From positions 39,518 to 103,517 of the forward strand of contig NZ_JYLL01000020.1 in NCBI RefSeq assembly GCF_001439695.1: DNA of 64,000 nucleotides, given 5' to 3'. Every line of letters starts with the position of its first letter. The stretch's first letter is position 1. The position numbers and the translations under genes are program-made. Of this stretch, positions 8,554 to 16,138 are shown in pieces. The stretch comes from Pseudomonas veronii (GTDB taxonomy: Bacteria; Pseudomonadota; Gammaproteobacteria; Pseudomonadales; Pseudomonadaceae). Under the pieces are notes generated by a model. That model made no database searches, was not told where the DNA came from, and saw only the letters and a list, made by a program, of their open reading frames with translations.

Positions 8554-8604
8554 GTTGAGCGCTTAGCGCTCAACCTGCGCGCGGTATTGAGCGGTTACCG
8601 CTCA
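8554..8604. promoter_or_regulatory. Two phased dyads, likely upstream activating sequences for the sigma-54 activator
   Basis: Two near-identical palindromes: GTTGAGCGCTTAGCGCTCAAC (8554-8574) and TGAGCGGTTACCGCTCA (8588-8604). Both fit the pattern TGAGCGNTTANCGCTCA. Their centres are 32 bp apart, about three helical turns, and lie about 170-200 bp upstream of the sigma-54 promoter, the usual distance for enhancer-binding protein sites. A further half-site TTGAGCGGT occurs at 8534-8542. The distal dyad overlaps the 3' end of the regulator gene. Confidence 0.7.
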
Positions 8605-9944
8605 GTGGAGCGATCCAGCCCCAGGCGTTGCAGGCGACGCTTGAGCGCGTGCCGGGAAATACCCAACAGGCCCGCTGCCAGACCTTTATGGCCCGATGCG
8701 CGGCTCAGAGCATCGGTGACCAGATCACGCTCGGCGCGCTCCAGTTGCTCGCCCAGCACCAGCGGCTCGACCTGCGGGCCTTGCAGCGGCGCTGGCAGCA
8801 TCGCCACGGTGATCGCCTGCCCCGGCGAAAGAATAGTCAGGCGTTCTACCAGGTTCTTCAGCTCGCGTACGTTCCCGGGCCAGCGGTGACGGGCCAATGC
8901 CTGGGCGCTGTCCGGCAGGAAGCGGATCGGTTCTACCCCCTCCTCCACGGCCTGGCGCCGGGCAAAATGCTGGGCCAGCAACAGCACGTCTTCACCGCGT
9001 TCGCGCAGTGCCGGAATATCCAGGGTGATAACGTTCAGGCGATAGAACAGGTCTTCGCGAAACCGCCCCGATTGCACGTCATCGGCCAGATCCCGATTGG
9101 TCGCCGCGACTACTCGCACATCAGCGCTGCTCGCGGCACTGGCACCCACGGCACGGTAACTGCCGTTCTCCAGAAAATGCAGGAGTTTGGCTTGCAGCGC
9201 CAACGGCAGTTCGCCGATCTCATCGAGGAACAGGGTGCCGCCATTCGCCTGACTGACCAGCCCGGCACGCTTCTGGTGGGCACCGGTATACGCGCCCTTT
9301 TCCGAGCCAAACAACTCGGCCTCAATCAACTGCTCCGGCAACGCCGCGCAGTTGACCTCGATAAACGAATGCCCGCCCCGCCCGCTATGGTTGTGCAGGG
9401 CCTGGGCGACCAAGGTTTTGCCGGTGCCGGATTCGCCCAGCAGCAAAATCCGCGTCGCGGAACTACGGGCAATGCGCCCCACCGCTGCGTGCAAGGCGCC
9501 CATCGCCGGGCTGTGCCCAAGCAGCCCGGCGGCCAGTTCACCGCTGACCACCACTGTGGGCTCTTCGTGGTTGGCCAGCGACAGGGTGCTGGCGATGGTC
9601 GCCAGCAGGTCATCCAGTTCGAAAGGTTTGGTCAGGTAGTCGGTGGCGCCGCTTTTCACCGCCTGTACGGCGGCGCGGGTGTCGCCGTGAGCGGAAATCA
9701 TGATCACCGGCAGTTGTACGTGACGCTGGCGTAAACCGTCCAAAGTGGCCATGCCATCGATGCCCGGCAGCCCGAGGTCAAGCAGCACGATGTCGATGTC
9801 GGTGGTGTTCCCCGCCAGCAATTCCAGTGCAGCCTCGCCGCTGCCGGCCGTGCTGATGCGCATGCCTTCGCCGCGCAGGGCATAGCTGAGGGAGCGCACC
9901 AGCGCCTCTTCGTCATCAACGATCAAAACGTGAATGTCAGACAT
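8595..9944 (-). CDS. Sigma-54-dependent response regulator (NtrC family)
   Basis: 449-residue enhancer-binding protein from the ATG at 9944. An N-terminal receiver domain has D10, D11, phosphoacceptor D56 and K106. A central AAA+ domain has Walker A GESGTGKT at 170-177 and the sigma-54 contact loop as GAYTGA at 217-222, a variant of GAFTGA seen in active members. A C-terminal Fis-type helix-turn-helix (GLLGISRHALKRRLQRLGL) ends the protein. It lies 17 nt downstream of the sensor kinase gene. It probably binds the dyads at 8554-8604 and activates the transporter/dehydrogenase operon with RpoN. Confidence 0.93.
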   Translation of the reverse strand: MSDIHVLIVDDEEALVRSLSYALRGEGMRISTAGSGEAALELLAGNTTDIDIVLLDLGLPGIDGMATLDGLRQRHVQLPVIMISAHGDTRAAVQAVKSGATDYLTKPFELDDLLATIASTLSLANHEEPTVVVSGELAAGLLGHSPAMGALHAAVGRIARSSATRILLLGESGTGKTLVAQALHNHSGRGGHSFIEVNCAALPEQLIEAELFGSEKGAYTGAHQKRAGLVSQANGGTLFLDEIGELPLALQAKLLHFLENGSYRAVGASAASSADVRVVAATNRDLADDVQSGRFREDLFYRLNVITLDIPALRERGEDVLLLAQHFARRQAVEEGVEPIRFLPDSAQALARHRWPGNVRELKNLVERLTILSPGQAITVAMLPAPLQGPQVEPLVLGEQLERAERDLVTDALSRASGHKGLAAGLLGISRHALKRRLQRLGLDRSTER

Positions 9945-9961
9945 CGGTGGTTTACTTCGCC

Positions 9962-11668
9962 TCATTCCCTGGGGGCGTGGGGAAAGTCCAGGATCACCTG
10001 AGTCCCTACGCCAAGCGTGCTGATAATGTCCATGCGCGCACCGTTGGCTTCCAGCAGTTGCTGACTGATGCTCAGCCCCAGCCCGGTGCCCCGCGCCTTG
10101 GAGGTAAAAAACGGTTGGCGGATGCGTTGCAAGTCCGCCTCGGAGATACCGCAACCCTGGTCAATGACCATGACCCGCACCTGCCCATCCCACGCCTGGG
10201 CACACAGGTGCACGGGGCTTTGGTTGTCGCAGGCCTGGAAGGCATTCAAACACAGGTTGAGCAGTATCTGGCGGATCTGATCCGGGTCGACGTACAACTG
10301 CAAGCCGGGTTCTGTCTTGCACAGCAATTGCAGGTCATTCGGCGCCACCAGCCGGGCGATCTGTTCGAACAACGGCGCCACGGCCACCACCTTGGGTTGA
10401 GCCGGGTGCGGCCTGCCGTATTCCAGCAGATCGCTGGTGACGTGGGACAGGCGGTCGATCTCCTTGCCCAGGTCGGTCAGCAAGTGGCGTCGTTCGGGCT
10501 CCTCCTCACGACGCAGCAAGGCTTGCACCGTGGTTTTCATGGTCGCCAGGGGATTGCGCACCTCATGGGCCACGCCGGTGGCAAAAGTCCCCAATACCGC
10601 CAGGTTTTCCGTGCGCACGGTGTTTTCCAGCACGTCGGCCAGGCGCGCGGCCATCACGTTGAATGCCCGCGCCACATGGCTGATTTCGTCGTCACGGGGC
10701 TGTTCGGCCAGGCGATAACTCAGGTCGCCCATGGACAACTGATGAGCGCCCTGCAACAAGGTGCTGACCCGCGAACGCAGCTGCCGGGACAGGGTAAAAA
10801 ACACAACGAGGATAAACGCGATAAAACCGGCGGCCACCCAGTACAACCACCAACGCGCATCGTTCAACGGCTTGAGGATAGCCCCCGGCTGCACACTGAA
10901 CACCAGTTGCCAGCCGGGGATGATCTGCGGGCCATCACGCCACTGCTTAGGCGCCTCGACCGCGCGCCCGGTGGGGTCGATAAAGGCACCGCTCGGCACC
11001 CGCAGCAACGGTGCAACCACCCCGCTCATCCCGGCACTGACCAGCAGCTCGGTCAGCGAAGCAAGGCGCAGGTGCAAGGCGATGCGCACGCGGTGATCGG
11101 TGCGGCCATTGCGGATCGTCTTGCGGATCAAAAAGCCACCGGAGCGCCCGGGTTCGGCGAGCAACGGCCCAATCACCTCGATGTCACCCACCCACTGGAT
11201 CGGCAGACCGGCGATGGACCAATGAGTGTTGGTCCAATAGGGCTCGCCGGAGGCGGCTTGCCCCGGCAGCACATTGATCAAGAGGTCGTGCTCATCGAAA
11301 AACAGCACGCCATAGAGGAACGGTAAGTCCGCTTCGAGCTTGAGCAATGAGTCCACGTCACTGCCAGGGCCAGACTGATCGGCGATAAACCCCGGCATGT
11401 TCGGGTGATTGGACAATGCCGAGAGCTGGTAGAAACGGTCATCGAGAAACGACGACAAGCGGTTGGCCGTGGACAGCGCCTGGGCGTCCAGACGTTCACC
11501 GGTCAGGCGATTGAGCAAATCCTTGGCCAATTGCTCATAGAGCACCGCCAGCGTGATGAGGGCAATGCCCATCACCAATACGGACAGCAAGGTATAGCGC
11601 GCCACCAGGCTGCGGTGCGGCCGGGCGAGCCACTTGCGTAGCCCGCAGAAGTAAGCAGTGCGGTTCAT
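9962..11668 (-). CDS. Membrane sensor histidine kinase partner of the sigma-54 regulator
   Basis: 568-residue sensor kinase. A first membrane helix lies around residues 23-45 (TLLSVLVMGIALITLAVLY) and a second around 275-300 (WWLYWVAAGFIAFILVVFF), enclosing a large periplasmic sensor region. A HAMP segment follows, then the HisKA box GVAHEVRNPLATMKT and an HATPase_c domain (NLCLNAFQACDN, DQGCGISEADL, ARGTGLGLSIS). This resembles DctB/NtrB-like kinases paired with NtrC-type regulators. The signal is presumably a periplasmic compound related to the imported substrate; that is inference from context. Confidence 0.9.
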   Translation of the reverse strand: MNRTAYFCGLRKWLARPHRSLVARYTLLSVLVMGIALITLAVLYEQLAKDLLNRLTGERLDAQALSTANRLSSFLDDRFYQLSALSNHPNMPGFIADQSGPGSDVDSLLKLEADLPFLYGVLFFDEHDLLINVLPGQAASGEPYWTNTHWSIAGLPIQWVGDIEVIGPLLAEPGRSGGFLIRKTIRNGRTDHRVRIALHLRLASLTELLVSAGMSGVVAPLLRVPSGAFIDPTGRAVEAPKQWRDGPQIIPGWQLVFSVQPGAILKPLNDARWWLYWVAAGFIAFILVVFFTLSRQLRSRVSTLLQGAHQLSMGDLSYRLAEQPRDDEISHVARAFNVMAARLADVLENTVRTENLAVLGTFATGVAHEVRNPLATMKTTVQALLRREEEPERRHLLTDLGKEIDRLSHVTSDLLEYGRPHPAQPKVVAVAPLFEQIARLVAPNDLQLLCKTEPGLQLYVDPDQIRQILLNLCLNAFQACDNQSPVHLCAQAWDGQVRVMVIDQGCGISEADLQRIRQPFFTSKARGTGLGLSISQQLLEANGARMDIISTLGVGTQVILDFPHAPRE

Positions 11669-11778
11669 GGCTTTTTTGATTATTTTTTATAAAGTCGCCG
11701 CCAGCATAGGGATGACAACTTGTACCTGTCTATTAGCATAAGCATCTGCGCCCATCATACGGCCACTATTGAATTCTG

Positions 11779-11908
11779 TAGCCGCTGCCGAGGCACGAGG
11801 CTGCGAACGGTCCTGAAGGGGCCGCAGCAGGTCCGAAACCTGCGTTGCCTTCAGGATTTTTACGACCGCTTCGCGCCCGATCGCAGCCTCGTGCCTCGGC
11901 AGCGGCTA
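11779..11908. repeat. 130-nt nested palindromic repeat
   Basis: A perfect 28-bp inverted repeat has outer arms at 11779-11806 and 11881-11908. Nested inside are a second pair (TCCTGAAGG at 11811-11819 with CCTTCAGGA at 11848-11856) and a third (GCAGGT at 11827-11832 with ACCTGC at 11838-11843). Almost the whole element can fold into one long hairpin. Its right arm contains the stop codon of the recombinase remnant. It resembles large intergenic repeats of Pseudomonas; the family name was not checked. Confidence 0.75.
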
Positions 11909-12140
11909 GAGGTCAAAGCGATCAATGGCCCTGCGCCTTTCGTTATCGTCGCACACGTCGTAGCTGGCGGTGGTCTGGATATTGGTGTGATGGGCCAGTT
12001 TTTGGGCGATCGACAGATCATGTTCTTCGATCACCCGGGTAATGAATGAGCGCCGGAAGTCATGGGCATGATCTTCACCCCGACTTGCGTTTTGTTTGCG
12101 TGAAATGACGATCCATAAAAAGCCAAGTAAATCATGCCAT
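11906..12140 (-). pseudogene. C-terminal remnant of a tyrosine recombinase/integrase
   Basis: The minus strand encodes a fragment ending HDFRRSFITRVIEEHDL, then KLAHHTNIQTTASYD and RAAIDRF before a TAG stop at 11906. This is the catalytic C-terminal part of a phage-type integrase: the H-x-x-R box, the second His region, and the nucleophile tyrosine in TASYD. No start or N-terminal core-binding domain is present upstream, where Tn3-like sequence begins. It could be what is left of the ICE's or another island's integrase. It cannot act alone. Confidence 0.7.
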
Positions 12141-12146
12141 TACAGG

Positions 12147-12184
12147 TCTAATGTCCTAATTTTTCCTTATCTCGGCATGATCCC
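12147..12184. repeat. Possible Tn3-family terminal inverted repeat
   Basis: Read on the minus strand this 38-bp segment starts GGGATCATGCCGAGATAAGG, similar in length and outer bases to Tn3-family ends. It lies just left of the frameshifted tnpA fragment. It does not match the other end at 12813-12850, so if real it belongs to a different element of the family. Confidence 0.35.
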
Positions 12185-12802
12185 ATCCACACGTAACTGA
12201 GCATTCGCATCGCCGGCGGCAGCCTTACCCGACGCTGCGCCCAATGATCGGCGGCACGCTGAACATCAAGCACATCCGTGCCCACTGGGACGAGATTCTG
12301 CGTCTGGCCACGTCGATCAAGCTGGGTACTGTCACTGCCTCATTGGTGCTGCGCAAGCTTGGCAGCTATCCACGCCAGAACGGCCTGGCCGTGGCCCTGC
12401 GGGAGCTGGGCCGGATCGAGCGCACTCTGTTTATCTTGGACTGGCTGCAAAGTGTCGAGCTACGCAGCCGTGTGCATGCAGGACTCAACAAGGGCGAAGC
12501 ACGCAATGCCCTCCGCCAGGGCGGTGTTCTTCAACCGCCTAGGTGAAATCAGGGATCGGAGCTTCGAGCAGCAGCGCTACCGGGACAGCGGACTGAACCT
12601 GGTGACCGCTGCTATTGTGCTGTGGAACACGGTCTACCTGGAACGCGCAACCCAAGGGCTGACTGACACCGGAAAACCGGTGAATACCGACCTGTATCAA
12701 TACCTATCGCCGTTGGGCTGGGAGCACATCAACCTGACCGGCGACTACGTCTGGCGGCAGAGTCGCAAGCTGGAAGAGGGGAAATTCAGGCCGCTACGGT
12801 AA
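12185..12802 (+). pseudogene. Tn3-family transposase (TnpA) C-terminal fragment, frameshifted
   Basis: Two overlapping frames together give the C-terminal part of a Tn3-family TnpA: PMIGGTLNIKHIRAHWDEIL, KLGSYPRQNGLAVALRELGR, then after a shift FNRLGEIRDRSFEQQRYRDS, YLSPLGWEHINLTGDYVW and GKFRPLR before the stop. One extra C around 12510 (CCCTCCGCC where CCCTCGCC would keep the frame) breaks the gene. The N-terminal two thirds are missing. It ends 10 nt before a Tn21/Tn1721-like inverted repeat, the normal position for tnpA. Confidence 0.9.
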
Positions 12803-12812
12803 GTCGGAAAAC

Positions 12813-12850
12813 CTTAGCGTACGATTTTTTCCGAATTCTGTAGGCTCCCC
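12813..12850 (+). repeat. 38-bp terminal inverted repeat, Tn21/Tn1721 type
   Basis: Read on the minus strand it begins GGGGAGCC, contains CAGAATTCGG and ends AAATCGTACGCTAAG, which I recall as nearly the 38-bp ends of Tn501/Tn1721. It directly follows the tnpA remnant and marks the outer edge of the transposon. Beyond it the broken DDE transposase starts, so that gene was interrupted here. Confidence 0.8.
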
Positions 12851-13150
12851 TTGTAGGTGCGTACCAGGTAACGCATCAGCCATTCGTTGACTTGCGCTTC
12901 AGTTTCCGGCTTGTGGAAGTGATACAGCGTTTCGTGGGCTTCCTTCACTGTGCGAAATGGCCGCTCAACCTTGCCCTTCGAGCGGGTCGTAGTGCGTGTG
13001 CCATCCTTGCCTGCCGGCGGGAATGTGCGTCTGCCACTCGATGTCCAGTGCCTGCATGACGTTCTGGAAGACGCGGCGCTTGGCCACCGGGCCATTGTCC
13101 AGGTAGATCATCTTCGGGCGGCCTTGGAGCGGAAAGCTGGGGTCGGCCTT
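12851..13150 (-). pseudogene. DDE integrase/transposase fragment, frameshifted and truncated
   Basis: Minus-strand peptides RPKMIYLDNGPVAKRRVFQN and DIEWQTHIPAG continue after a shift near 13010 into GKVERPFRTVKEAHETLYHF and NEWLMRYLVRT. The DNG (second Asp) and KGKVER (catalytic Glu) motifs are those of Mu/IS481-like retroviral-integrase-fold transposases. The 3' end is cut by the Tn3-type inverted repeat at 12850, and the 5' part before about 13150 is missing. It is non-functional debris. Confidence 0.8.
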
Positions 13151-13392
13151 CGGTGATCTGACCCCGAAATGTTGGACATCAACATTGGGGGGCACGTAGA
13201 GACGCCGGTAGGATCAACACTTCAGTTCAGGAAGCAGTCACACGGTTGCGACCTGTACGTGTCAGCTTCGGCTGCGTCAAAACTTGTGGACTGAATCACA
13301 CAGCAGCTCACCGAAACCACTACCCGTGCGCGAATAACAGGGCACTGCTCGCGGTCAAAGCACAGGTCAACAACCAACAAGGAAGATGCACC
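13151..13392. other. Spacer between transposon debris and LysR gene
   Basis: 242 nt without a convincing gene. It carries the LysR leader, ending with an AAGGAAG Shine-Dalgarno eight bases before the ATG at 13393. The junction between transposon remnants and the ICE lies somewhere here. I see no clear promoter or attachment-site repeat. Confidence 0.5.
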
Positions 13393-14298
13393 ATGAGGAT
13401 ACGTCACCTGCGCTATTTCCTGATCGTCGCTGAAGAGCAAAGCTTTGCTCGTGCGGCGGCCAGAGTTCACATCGAACCTTCCCCGTTGTCCAGAGCCATA
13501 AGAGATCTTGAGTCCTATCTCGGTGTCCGACTGCTCCATCGCACCAAGGGGCGTATACAGCTGACTTGGCCAGGGGAGGTTTTCCGTGAGGAGGCGCGCC
13601 GCGTCCTTGCCTTCATGGATAACGCCCTGACGCGCGTGCAATCGGCCTCCCAGGGCTATCGTGGCCGGGTACGTATAGCCATCGCCGATAGCCTGGCTCA
13701 GCCTCGGCTGACACAGCTGCTGGCTCGATGCCGTGAAGAGGAACCTGCCACCGAGATTCGGATCGTGGAAATGACCGTCAACGAGATGCATAAGGCTCTT
13801 GCCCATGACGAGATAGATGCGGGTTTCACTGTCGACAGCACAGTCGCCACCAATGGCTTCACAAAGTTAAGGGTGTGGGTCGAACGCCCTGCCATCGCTA
13901 TTCCCACTCACCATCCGCTGCTTTCCCTGGATAAAGTGCCTCTTGGGGAAGCACTCCGCTACCCGTTGATTCTTTGCCATCCTGAACGTTGCGCCGGAGG
14001 ACACAACGTCATTAATCATTGGTTTGAGGACGATTCGTTGCCCTCCCCCAATATTGCTGAACATGTTTCTGGTCATGAGCCAATGATGATGCTGGTGGCC
14101 GCTGGCTATGGCATTGGTATCGGGTTGGAATCGCAGCTTTCCATTTACAACCACCCTGACGTCATTGTTCGGCCGGTTATCGACGCTATCCCCGACACGG
14201 CAACATTCATCGTTGTACCGGAGAGGCCAATTTCAGCAGAGCTGGAACGCTTCATTAAAAGAGCGCAACACATCGGGGGCAGCATGACCAATGAGTGA
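13393..14298 (+). CDS. LysR-family transcriptional regulator
   Basis: 301 residues from the ATG at 13393, preceded by AAGGAAG. The N-terminal winged helix-turn-helix MRIRHLRYFLIVAEEQSFARAA ... HIEPSPLSRAIRDLESYLGVRLLHRTKGRIQLT is typical, and the rest is a periplasmic-binding-like effector domain starting near residue 90 (RGRVRIAIADSL). Related ICEs carry LysR-type activators (TciR, BisR) that control transfer, but this protein has not been matched to them. It may instead be cargo or a left-over of the transposon region. No divergent target gene adjoins it. Confidence 0.92.
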   Translation: MRIRHLRYFLIVAEEQSFARAAARVHIEPSPLSRAIRDLESYLGVRLLHRTKGRIQLTWPGEVFREEARRVLAFMDNALTRVQSASQGYRGRVRIAIADSLAQPRLTQLLARCREEEPATEIRIVEMTVNEMHKALAHDEIDAGFTVDSTVATNGFTKLRVWVERPAIAIPTHHPLLSLDKVPLGEALRYPLILCHPERCAGGHNVINHWFEDDSLPSPNIAEHVSGHEPMMMLVAAGYGIGIGLESQLSIYNHPDVIVRPVIDAIPDTATFIVVPERPISAELERFIKRAQHIGGSMTNE

Positions 14299-14781
14299 CG
14301 ATGATCATTCCATGCTCAGCACTGGGCTCTCACATTAAGTTCCATACATTTTTGTCTGGTGCAAGTCTCAAATATCCCCTTCATCATCGCGAGATAAAGG
14401 GGGCGGCCATTGAATTCAGTTGGGGAGGCGCCTGCTCATGCACAAGCGTTGGAGCTGGTAGCGCTTGTCAATCGCACCCCGCCATTAATGACCGACTTTT
14501 TTTGTCGTCTAGATGACGAAAAATGCCGTATTCAGTTGCTACTAAATTGAACAACGAGCCAACGCCCGACGGACTATTTATCAAAACGCTGAACCTTTTA
14601 ATAGTGTCAGTTCCACGGATAGCGTTGGCCGCAATGCTTCGCCTCGCAGCCTTAGCTTCAATGACGAAGCAATGAATACGATGGTCAGCACAATCCTATT
14701 GTTTGATGTGCTCCAGTGGTGACATCGATTCAATACGGGTCACGCCCAACACGTGCCACTGAGCATTAAGGAGTGACCATT
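14299..14781. other. Regulatory/intergenic region upstream of the alpA-parA operon
   Basis: 483 nt without a credible gene, more AT-rich than its surroundings. It holds an imperfect inverted repeat around 14490-14525 (TTTTTGTCGTC facing GACGAAAAA) and the 14-mer AATCCTATTGTTTG at 14693-14706, which recurs upstream of pilL2. It ends with the AAGGAG Shine-Dalgarno of the AlpA-like gene. It probably holds the promoter of the maintenance operon. Confidence 0.55.
14693..14706 (+). promoter_or_regulatory. Shared 14-bp motif, copy 1 (upstream of alpA-like gene)
   Basis: AATCCTATTGTTTG lies 75 nt before the AlpA-like start and occurs again exactly at 36768-36781, 58 nt before pilL2. Both copies are followed by a GATG. 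This suggests a common promoter element or regulator site for two operons of the ICE; function is inferred. Confidence 0.5.
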
Positions 14782-14994
14782 ATGTCTGAACAGAACTCGG
14801 CTCCGATTGCGGAGCGACGCATTCTCCGCCGGCCTGAAGTCGAGGCCAAGACAGGCTTCAAACGTGCCTATCTTTACAGCCTCATGAAGGCGGGACAATT
14901 CCCCAAAGCCATAAAACTTGGCGTCCGTGCCGTTGGCTGGGACTCCACTGAGATCGACCAGTGGATCACTGACCGCCTTAAAGAACGCGCCTGA
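14782..14994 (+). CDS. AlpA-family DNA-binding protein
   Basis: 70-residue small helix-turn-helix protein starting at the ATG at 14782, with AAGGAG eight bases upstream. The pattern RRILRRPEVEAKTGFKRAYLYSLMKAGQFPKAIKLGVRAVGWDSTEIDQWITDRLK is that of AlpA/phage-excisionase-like regulators (winged MerR-type fold). In PFGI-1-class ICEs such a gene opens the parA-parB operon and is thought to regulate excision or the maintenance genes. It is followed 36 nt later by parA. Confidence 0.88.
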   Translation: MSEQNSAPIAERRILRRPEVEAKTGFKRAYLYSLMKAGQFPKAIKLGVRAVGWDSTEIDQWITDRLKERA

Positions 14995-15030
14995 CTGAGC
15001 TCCCCATTCCTTGCCAAAGAGGAGCACGTC

Positions 15031-15894
15031 ATGCAGGTGATTTCTGTTATCTCGACCAAAGGCGGTGTAGGAAAAACCACCGTAGCCGCGAACCTCGGCG
15101 GCTTTATCGCCGATGCCGGCCTAAGGGTTCTGCTGCTTGATCTTGATATGCAGCCGACGCTGTCATCCTACTACGAGCTTGCCCGTCGCGCTCCATGCGG
15201 GATCTATGAGCTGCTGGCATTCAACGAGCGCGACATTGCGCGCCTGGTATCGCGCACCGTCATAGACCGGCTGGACGTGATTCTGTCCAATGACGCGCAT
15301 CGGCAGTTGAACACCCTCTTGCTGCATGCCCCGGATGGGCGGCTTCGACTGCGGCACCTGCTACCGGTGTTTCAGCCGCACTACGACCTGGTGCTACTCG
15401 ATACTCAAGGCGCTCGCAGTGTGCTGCTCGAGATGGCCGTGCTGGCGTCCGAACAGGCGGTCTCGCCCGTCACCCCCGAAATCCTCGCCGCGCGTGAAAT
15501 GCGCCGAGGCACTCTGCAGCTCATCGAAGACATCGCCCCCTATAGGCATCTGGGCATTAACCCGCCACACCTTCATCTCCTGCTCAACCGCGTACCTGCT
15601 GTGTCAGCCAATGCAAAGCTGATCCAGCAGACACTGCGTTTGATCTACCGAGATCAGGAAGGGGTTCACGTCCTGCGTACCGAGATTCCTGCAATCGAGG
15701 CATTTCCCCGAGCGGCAACGCGTGGTTTGCCGGTCCACCGGGTTGAGCACCGACGGCCCACTGGCCGAGTCGCGGCAGCCGCACTGGACATTGTCCGCGG
15801 GCTGGCCAGCGAACTGTGCCCGCAATGGCAGGAACAGTTCGCTCTGGTCACCGGGAAGTTTGAGGGAAGACATTCTCATGTTGAACGCCCATGA
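15031..15894 (+). CDS. parA: ParA-family partition ATPase
   Basis: 287-residue Soj/ParA-like ATPase. The deviant Walker A KGGVGKTT lies at residues 10-17 (VISTKGGVGKTTVAANLGGF), followed by LLLDLDMQPTLSSYY and a switch-II-like DLVLLDTQGARS. It should act on the nucleoid with ParB to maintain the excised circular ICE, as shown for Soj of PAPI-1. An AGAGGAG sequence lies ten bases before the ATG. Its 3' end overlaps the next small gene by 17 nt, so the operon is tightly packed. Confidence 0.93.
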   Translation: MQVISVISTKGGVGKTTVAANLGGFIADAGLRVLLLDLDMQPTLSSYYELARRAPCGIYELLAFNERDIARLVSRTVIDRLDVILSNDAHRQLNTLLLHAPDGRLRLRHLLPVFQPHYDLVLLDTQGARSVLLEMAVLASEQAVSPVTPEILAAREMRRGTLQLIEDIAPYRHLGINPPHLHLLLNRVPAVSANAKLIQQTLRLIYRDQEGVHVLRTEIPAIEAFPRAATRGLPVHRVEHRRPTGRVAAAALDIVRGLASELCPQWQEQFALVTGKFEGRHSHVERP

Positions 15895-16138
15895 ACTGGC
15901 CCGTGGCCACAAGCGACTACTGCCACTGATTGAACATGCCCTGAGCGAGGGTTGGAATGTCTCCCGAACACCTGGCGGGCACCTGAAATTCGTCAAGCCG
16001 GGCTTACCGCCGATTTATACCAGCGCGACAGCCAGCGATCACCGGGCAGAACGCAATGCGCGCGCCATGCTGCGGCGCGCACAACGTCACGCCACAGTGG
16101 TCGAGCACCCCGATCAAGAGGGAGCCGACCATGACTGA
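15878..16138 (+). CDS. Small HicA-like protein between parA and parB
   Basis: 86 residues from the ATG at 15878, overlapping parA by 17 nt and the next gene by 8 nt. The central part, GWNVSRTPGGHLKFVKPGLPP, followed by a DHRAERNARAMLRRA helix, resembles the HicA double-stranded-RNA-binding-like fold (G-W-x-V-x-R-x-x-G-S-H-x-x-F), with GGH taking the place of the catalytic histidine motif. No HicB antitoxin is adjacent. It may be a domesticated nucleic-acid-binding protein of the partition operon. The assignment rests on motif resemblance only. Confidence 0.75.
   Translation: MLNAHELARGHKRLLPLIEHALSEGWNVSRTPGGHLKFVKPGLPPIYTSATASDHRAERNARAMLRRAQRHATVVEHPDQEGADHD

Noticed and set aside
14295..14516. 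Plus-strand frame of 73 codons after the LysR gene
   Set aside because: Poor start context, unusual composition and no protein-like pattern; the region looks regulatory.
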